Virus record (IMG/VR): IMGVR_UViG_3300030099_006395
Span: 1 to 64,000 of that record
DNA length: 64,000 nt
Source: a virus
Direction: 5' to 3' (one strand)
Within the stretch, counting starts at the first letter, position 1. The number at the start of each line of letters is the position of its first letter. Under the pieces are notes generated by a model. That model made no database searches, was not told where the DNA came from, and worked only from the letters and a program-made list of their open reading frames with translations. The position numbers and the translations under genes are program-made. Positions 59,092 to 64,000 of this stretch are shown here, in pieces.

Positions 59092-59956
59092 TCAAGAGTT
59101 ATTCGATAGAATAGATAATTACAGAGATGAAGTTTTGAATTTTTTAAGAAGTAAAGGTAATTATTTTTACACAAATGAAATTAATATAGAAATGGGTAAA
59201 TACAAAATAAATTATCACAGGTGGTTACATCCAATGCAGGGTAGTTGGGAAACAACTGAATTGTTTACGCCACAAAAATTAGGATATCTTAAAAAGATAA
59301 TAAAAGAAAATTCTGTTGTATTAGATATAGGAGCACATACAGGAAATATGTCAGTAGCTTATAGTTTGTTTGCTAGAAAAGTAATATCATTTGAACCAAA
59401 TCCATCTACTTTCGATGTATTAAATCAAAATTCTAAATTAAACAGAAACATAATACCTTATAATTTTGGATGTTCTACTGAAGATGGTAAAATGGAATTT
59501 CATTATTCTGATGAAGGTTTTAACAATGGGGGATTAGCCTCTACATTAGATAATGGTATAGGTGTTACAGGACACAAAGTTCCTATTGAAGTTTATTGTG
59601 TAAATGTTAATAATTTATTAAAAGATTTACATTCTGATGATTACGACAATATAAGTTTTATTAAAATTGATTGTGAGGGTCATGATAAAGAAATATTACC
59701 AACATTAAAAGGTATAATAGAAAAAAATAAACCTATAATTCAAACGGAAATTTATGATGGTTTAACAGATAGAGAGAAAATAGAATTGATAGAGGTTATA
59801 GATTCTTTGGGTTATGATTGTTACAATCTTACAGAAGCTAACGATAATATAGATGATTTGGGTGAAAAAATAACTAAAGATTCTGTTAGTGATTTAAGTT
59901 TATTGACTGGTCATAATTTAATATGTTTTCCAAGAGGTATAAATGATACCAAATAA
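59078..59956 (+). CDS. FkbM-family methyltransferase
   Basis: 292 aa from ATG 59078 (SD GAGAGG; an upstream TTG at 59048 is less likely). SAM motif I VVLDIGAHTGNMSVAYS, VISFEPNPSTFDVL and IKIDCEGHDKEILP are FkbM hallmarks. It O-methylates sugars in many glycan clusters. It sits between two glycosyltransferase genes and so probably modifies their product. Confidence 0.88.
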   Translation: MTQYNQELFDRIDNYRDEVLNFLRSKGNYFYTNEINIEMGKYKINYHRWLHPMQGSWETTELFTPQKLGYLKKIIKENSVVLDIGAHTGNMSVAYSLFARKVISFEPNPSTFDVLNQNSKLNRNIIPYNFGCSTEDGKMEFHYSDEGFNNGGLASTLDNGIGVTGHKVPIEVYCVNVNNLLKDLHSDDYDNISFIKIDCEGHDKEILPTLKGIIEKNKPIIQTEIYDGLTDREKIELIEVIDSLGYDCYNLTEANDNIDDLGEKITKDSVSDLSLLTGHNLICFPRGINDTK

Positions 59957-60713
59957 GTTTCACTATGTATATTTAACACATGACAATAATAAACATCCAA
60001 TGTACCAGAAATTTCATTTGTTACATTATCTTTGTATAAAATCTGCAATTGAAGTAAATAATCCTGATGAGGTAAATGTTTATTGTAATCAAGAGCCAAA
60101 AGGTGAATGGTGGAAAAAAATAAGAAACGAAGTAAATGTAGTTATAATAGAACCACCCACAGAAATATTTGGTTTACCAATAACAGAATTAGCTCATATG
60201 TCAGATGTTATTAGGTTACAGGTGTTATTAGAAGAAGGTGGAATTTATACAGATATGGATACTATATCAGTTAAACCTTATGGTGATTTATTAAATAATA
60301 AATTTGTTTTAGGACAACAAGGGGTTGGTGGTTCTGAAGGATTATGTCCAGCAGTGATTATGTCAGAAAAAGATTCTCATTTTGGTAAACAATGGTTATA
60401 TGGATTTAAAGATACATTCAAAGGAGGTCCTCCTGGAAGTGATGGTTGGTGTACACACTCTGTTTACTATCCATTACATTTAGCTAAATCTATATCAGAA
60501 CATATTCATATAGAACCTCATACAAGTTTTTTTCATCCGACTTATCATCAACCTTCATTGAAAGATATGTTTGAAAAAGTTGTAAATTTTGATAAAGCAT
60601 ATTCACACCACTTGTGGGAAACAGCTTCTATGAAATGGATTGAAAATATAACTGTAAAAGAGATAAAAAATAATGATACAACTTTTAATTTAATAGCGAG
60701 AAAGTATTTATAA
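59943..60713 (+). CDS. DXD glycosyltransferase (GT32-like)
   Basis: 256 aa. IPNKFHYVYLTHD at the start and RLQVLLEEGGIYTDMDTISVKP with Asp104-Met-Asp106 give the GT32/capsular-polysaccharide transferase pattern (GGxYxDxD). A retaining transferase that uses a nucleotide sugar. Overlaps the FkbM gene by 14 nt and the next start by one base. Confidence 0.85.
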   Translation: MIPNKFHYVYLTHDNNKHPMYQKFHLLHYLCIKSAIEVNNPDEVNVYCNQEPKGEWWKKIRNEVNVVIIEPPTEIFGLPITELAHMSDVIRLQVLLEEGGIYTDMDTISVKPYGDLLNNKFVLGQQGVGGSEGLCPAVIMSEKDSHFGKQWLYGFKDTFKGGPPGSDGWCTHSVYYPLHLAKSISEHIHIEPHTSFFHPTYHQPSLKDMFEKVVNFDKAYSHHLWETASMKWIENITVKEIKNNDTTFNLIARKYL

Positions 60714-61843
60714 TGAAAATTGGTATATTTGCATCAGACGCTAAAGGTTTAAGTATATTAAATAGTTTAATAAATGAATTACATGAGAATAACATTGATT
60801 ATTTTGCTATGATATGTCAAAATACTCAATTAGCTAGAGTAAGAGAGGATTACTCACATTTAACAAATGTAGAAACATCTGAAGAAATTTGGTCTGATAC
60901 CTTACTAATAAATATACCATTTAAACCTGATTGGTTGGTTGTACAAAGAGAAAGATGGAAGCCAGAAACTGGTATCATACAAGAATTTAAAAATAAATTT
61001 AATTCTAAAATAGCTTTGGTGGAACAAAATGCTCAAATGTTGAATAGTGTAGAAACTATTTTAGAAACATATTCTCGTAATAGATTTGTACCATATATTG
61101 ATGTATTTTTTGATCATAGTAAATGGATTTCTGAACAAAGAAAATTAGTTGGTTTTAAAGGGAATAGTTTTGTTGTAGGTAATCCCAAATATGATATAAA
61201 TTTAGATGTATCTGATTTACATATTAAAACGATGAAAGAATATTATGGAGTTGATGATAACAAAAAACAGGTATTGTTGTTTTCTTTAATAAATACCGCG
61301 AGAGAAAATCTTTTTAATGAATTTGAAAAGTACATAGAAGATAATCCTGATTATCAATATTTTATTAAACCTTATCCAGGAGAACCATTCGGTGAACAAT
61401 TTGGTAATGAGTATTTCCCAAATTTTAGAATTAAAAATGTTACACCTATATTGGATGAAAATCATATTTGGCCTATGTTCAGTATATGTGATATTCATAT
61501 GGGTTGTTTAAGTTCTATATTTCATGCTTCTTTATTGTTGAAAAAGGAAATAATAGATTTTTCTAAAGAAATAGGTATGGCTGAAAAATATTTAGACGTG
61601 GATAGAATAATGAAATCTACAAATAAAGGTGTAGAAGATAGTAAAGGGTTATGGATGAACTCATTCGGATTTACAGAAGATAGTCAATTACTTGAATTAT
61701 TACCAAAAGATTTATTGAAAAAAATAGAAGAAAACAATAATAACGTTTGGAATTGTCAGGAAAATGTCGTAAGTTTATTTGATGACTATAATGACGGTAA
61801 GGCATCAACAAGAATTATAAAATACTTGAAGGAGAATGTGTGA
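60713..61843 (+). CDS. GT-B-like glycosyl/glycerophosphotransferase-like protein, 376 aa
   Basis: An alpha/beta protein in which IKPYPGEPFGEQF and CDIHMGCLSSIFHASLLLKKEIIDF resemble the C-terminal half of CDP-glycerol-transferase/GT-B proteins. With a CDP-glycerol-type cytidylyltransferase at 45924 this would make biological sense, but the match is loose. The stop overlaps the GTG start of the NeuB-like gene. Confidence 0.55.
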   Translation: MKIGIFASDAKGLSILNSLINELHENNIDYFAMICQNTQLARVREDYSHLTNVETSEEIWSDTLLINIPFKPDWLVVQRERWKPETGIIQEFKNKFNSKIALVEQNAQMLNSVETILETYSRNRFVPYIDVFFDHSKWISEQRKLVGFKGNSFVVGNPKYDINLDVSDLHIKTMKEYYGVDDNKKQVLLFSLINTARENLFNEFEKYIEDNPDYQYFIKPYPGEPFGEQFGNEYFPNFRIKNVTPILDENHIWPMFSICDIHMGCLSSIFHASLLLKKEIIDFSKEIGMAEKYLDVDRIMKSTNKGVEDSKGLWMNSFGFTEDSQLLELLPKDLLKKIEENNNNVWNCQENVVSLFDDYNDGKASTRIIKYLKENV

Positions 61844-62700
61844 AAAAAACATATATAATAGCAGAAATAGGAATAAATCATAATGGAGATTTAGATATAG
61901 CTAAAAAACTAATTGACATAGCTCATCTATCTGGTTGTGATTCAGTTAAATTTCAAAAACGAAATCCCGATGTATGTGTTCCTGAACATCAAAAAGGTGT
62001 TATGAGAGATACTCCTTGGGGTAGAATGACATATTTAGAATATAAATATAAAGTAGAGTTTGGTAAAGAAGAGTATGATGAGATAGATAGATATTGCAAG
62101 GAAAGAGGAATTGATTGGTCAGCATCTCCCTGGGATATGGATAGTTTAGATTTCTTGATGCAGTATGATATTCCATATATAAAAATACCATCAGCTATGT
62201 TAACCAATAAAGAATTGATAATAGCTGCTAGAGATACAGGTAAAAAAGTTATACTTTCTACTGGAATGAGCACTTGGAGAGAAATTGAGGAAGCTAACAC
62301 TTGGTTAATACATGGTAATGAAGGTCAAATAAAATTAGGTCAAGGTAATAAAAATTATGCATTGTTACATTGTAATTCACAATATCCAGCACCACTTGAA
62401 GAATTGAATTTAAGTGCAATAAAAACCTTGAAACAGAAATACTTTTGTGAAGTTGGTTATAGCGGACATGAGTTTAGACTAGGTACATCCGTAGCAGCTG
62501 TTTATTTGGGAGCAACAATTATAGAAAGACATATTACACTTGATAGAACTATGTGGGGTACAGACCATTTATCTTCTGTAGAACCTCAAGGTTTAATCAA
62601 GTTAGTAAAAGGTATTAGAGAATTAGAAACTTGTTATGGTGACGGAGAGTTAGGTTGTTCACCTGGTGAGTTAGAAATAGCTAAAAAATTAAGGGGGTAA
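61840..62700 (+). CDS. neuB: NeuB-like sialic/nonulosonic acid synthase, 286 aa
   Basis: GTG start within GTGA overlap and SD GGAG. TIM-barrel motifs: AEIGINHNGD (8-17), VKFQKRNPD, STGMS, HCNSQYPA, GYSGHE and IIERHITLDRTMWGTDH. It condenses phosphoenolpyruvate with an N-acetylated sugar to make a nonulosonic acid. It lacks the C-terminal SAF (antifreeze-like) domain of typical NeuB of about 345 aa, which closes the active site in the dimer. Followed by PseB- and PseC-like genes, so pseudaminic-type product is possible. Confidence 0.88.
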   Translation: MKKTYIIAEIGINHNGDLDIAKKLIDIAHLSGCDSVKFQKRNPDVCVPEHQKGVMRDTPWGRMTYLEYKYKVEFGKEEYDEIDRYCKERGIDWSASPWDMDSLDFLMQYDIPYIKIPSAMLTNKELIIAARDTGKKVILSTGMSTWREIEEANTWLIHGNEGQIKLGQGNKNYALLHCNSQYPAPLEELNLSAIKTLKQKYFCEVGYSGHEFRLGTSVAAVYLGATIIERHITLDRTMWGTDHLSSVEPQGLIKLVKGIRELETCYGDGELGCSPGELEIAKKLRG

Positions 62701-62701
62701 A

Positions 62702-63685
62702 ATGAATAATTTTTACAAAGGTAAAAAAATACTAATAACAGGTGGTACAGGTTCATTGGGTAAAGCATTAATAAAAGAACTAAAAAATTATGATTGTGAA
62801 CTAATAGTTTATAGTCGTGATGAAGGGAAACAGGCATTATCATTTGGAAATGATTCAAGTATTGTTAGAGTTATTGGTGATGTCAGAGATTTAGATAAAC
62901 TTGATGTAACTATGAAAAGACATAAACCTGATTATGTAATTCATACAGGTGCATTAAAAAGAATTGATGATATGGAGTTTTATCCAGATGAATGTGTAAA
63001 GACAAACATTCAAGGTTCTGAAAATGTAGCAATTGCTTCTCAAAATAATGGTGTAAAAAAATGTATATTAATATCTACTGATAAGGCGTGTCAACCTGTT
63101 AATGTGTATGGTTCGAGTAAATTTATAGCAGAAAGAATATTTACTAATTATGATTACAATTCAAATTCTACTATATTCTCTTCAGTTAGATATGGTAATG
63201 TAATTGCAAGTAGAGGTTCTTTTATACCTTTATGGATGGACGCTATATCAGAAGGTAAAAGAATGAATGTAACATCAATGGAAATGACAAGATTTTTATT
63301 TACATTGAGTGACGCTGTTGATACGGTGTTGAAATCTTTGTATTATGCAGAGGGTGGTGAAGTATTTATACCAAAAATAAATTCATTTAAAATGCGAGTT
63401 ATAATAGATTCTATTAAAAAGTTAGTTGGTAAAGATGATGTGGAAACTAAAATAATTGGAGTTAGACCAGGTGAAAAACTACATGAAGATATGTTGGCCA
63501 AAACAGAATTGCCATTTACATATCAGCCTGATGATAAGTTGTTAACCGTTATTCCACAATATACAAATAAATCTCATACATATAGTAAAAAATATGATGG
63601 TAAAGAATTTAACTCATCATTACATAATAATGATAATGTAGATGATTTGTGTGAATTAATAAAAAGAGGGTTACAAGTAGATTAA
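62702..63685 (+). CDS. PseB/CapD-like UDP-sugar dehydratase, 327 aa
   Basis: Extended SDR: TGGTGSLGKAL NAD-binding loop, STDKACQPVNVYGSSKFIAE with the YxxxK-type catalytic segment, and RYGNVIASRGSFIPLW, EMTRFLFTL, GVRPGEKLHE, hallmarks of 4,6-dehydratases of the PseB/CapD class. It would start from UDP-GlcNAc and give the 4-keto sugar for the aminotransferase that follows. One base separates it from the NeuB gene. Confidence 0.88.
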   Translation: MNNFYKGKKILITGGTGSLGKALIKELKNYDCELIVYSRDEGKQALSFGNDSSIVRVIGDVRDLDKLDVTMKRHKPDYVIHTGALKRIDDMEFYPDECVKTNIQGSENVAIASQNNGVKKCILISTDKACQPVNVYGSSKFIAERIFTNYDYNSNSTIFSSVRYGNVIASRGSFIPLWMDAISEGKRMNVTSMEMTRFLFTLSDAVDTVLKSLYYAEGGEVFIPKINSFKMRVIIDSIKKLVGKDDVETKIIGVRPGEKLHEDMLAKTELPFTYQPDDKLLTVIPQYTNKSHTYSKKYDGKEFNSSLHNNDNVDDLCELIKRGLQVD

Positions 63686-64000
63686 TGAAATCATTTGAAC
63701 CAACAATAACAAAACAAGACATACAAAAAGTTACAGAACTATTAGAATCAGGTAACATAGGGTTCGGTAGTAATGTAAAAGTATTTGAAGATAAATTTTC
63801 TAAACATTCAGAAAAAAAATATAATATCGGATTAAATTCTGCATCAGCTGCAGCATATTGTCTATTCGCATATCTATACGATAAACATGGTAGTTGTGAT
63901 ATTTACACACCTTCATTGGGATTTACATCAGTTTCATGGGCAGCAGAAAAAAATGGTCATCGTGTTATTTTTGTCGATGTAGATGATAATTTATTATTTG
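63685..64000 (+). CDS. DegT/PseC-type PLP aminotransferase, partial at window end
   Basis: The first 105 residues are seen. SGNIGFGSNVKVFEDKF and IGLNSASAAAYCLFAY followed by TPSLGFTSVSWAA and NGHRVIFVDVD are the DegT/DnrJ/EryC1 start (N-S-x-S-A-A-x, then P-x-x-x-F-x-S). It transfers an amino group to the keto-sugar made by the preceding PseB-like enzyme. The PLP lysine lies beyond the window. The start overlaps the previous stop (TTAATG). Confidence 0.85.
   Translation, partial: MKSFEPTITKQDIQKVTELLESGNIGFGSNVKVFEDKFSKHSEKKYNIGLNSASAAAYCLFAYLYDKHGSCDIYTPSLGFTSVSWAAEKNGHRVIFVDVDDNLLF

Noticed and set aside
1-64000. Lysogeny or plasmid features (integrase, repressor, att sites, partition system)
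   Set aside because: None seen. The actin-like gene alone, without an adaptor gene and centromere-like repeats beside it, does not support a partition system.

Overview
The window is one contiguous piece of a T4-like myovirus genome from an AT-rich, probably marine, bacteriophage. All credible genes lie on the + strand, most are packed with 0-30 nt gaps or short ATGA/TAATG overlaps, and I found no tRNA, integrase, CRISPR array or insertion sequence. Family-level matches (gp22, gp23, gp13/14/15-like neck and tail-completion proteins, gp18, gp19, gp26-like, gp53, gp32, UvsX, RNase H, gp41, gp43, gp45, gp44, gp62-like) come in T4-like clusters. The host is unknown. A trypsin-like lipoprotein with dockerin-type repeats, an Hc1-type histone-like protein and a B12-dependent ribonucleotide reductase would fit a Bacteroidota- or Marinimicrobia-like host, but this is inference.

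Layout. 1-5.8 kb: small proteins with head-internal-protein-like N-termini, an actin/Hsp70-fold ATPase and a bS21 ribosomal protein. 5.9-8.7 kb: scaffold and major capsid protein. 8.8-18.1 kb: neck, tail completion, sheath and tube genes, interleaved with three cysteine-rich proteins that end in an arginine tail; one of these carries an intein-like Hint domain. 18.2-30.6 kb: GH108 lysozyme, histone-like protein, a gp26-like baseplate chaperone with an apparent frameshift extension, tape measure, tube cap and baseplate genes, plus three more cysteine-rich proteins. 30.6-35.4 kb: a compact family A DNA polymerase-like protein, two unknowns and a redox cluster (CGWC thioredoxin-like protein, zinc-binding protein, and a thioredoxin with UGA in place of its first active-site Cys). 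35.5-54.6 kb: replication and recombination core, class II ribonucleotide reductase, two Mom-like DNA-modification enzymes, nucleases, cytidylyltransferases, trypsin-dockerin lipoprotein, PD-(D/E)XK nuclease and SLOG protein. 54.8-64 kb: glycan module with five glycosyltransferase-like proteins, an FkbM methyltransferase, a NeuB-like synthase, a PseB-like dehydratase and the start of a PseC-like aminotransferase; it continues past the window.

The most novel points are: (1) a probable phage selenoprotein thioredoxin with a bSECIS-like hairpin after its UGA; (2) a six-member modular family of cysteine-rich, Arg-tailed proteins embedded in the virion gene clusters; (3) a phage actin-like ATPase next to the head genes; (4) a second, family A-like DNA polymerase whose promoter-like element matches that of gp43, both apparently giving leaderless mRNAs; (5) a likely programmed frameshift just upstream of the tape measure gene; (6) two divergent Mom-like enzymes. 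The redox genes could support folding of the cysteine-rich proteins, but that link is only inferred.

Regulation. A 14-bp motif (consensus TATTTATATATGAA) precedes most late gene groups and is probably the late promoter. TTGACT/TTGTTT-N17/18-TATATT elements precede gp32, gp45, gp43 and the family A polymerase. Three clear hairpin-plus-U terminators follow the capsid, sheath and tube genes. No stretch over about 150 nt lacks a gene.
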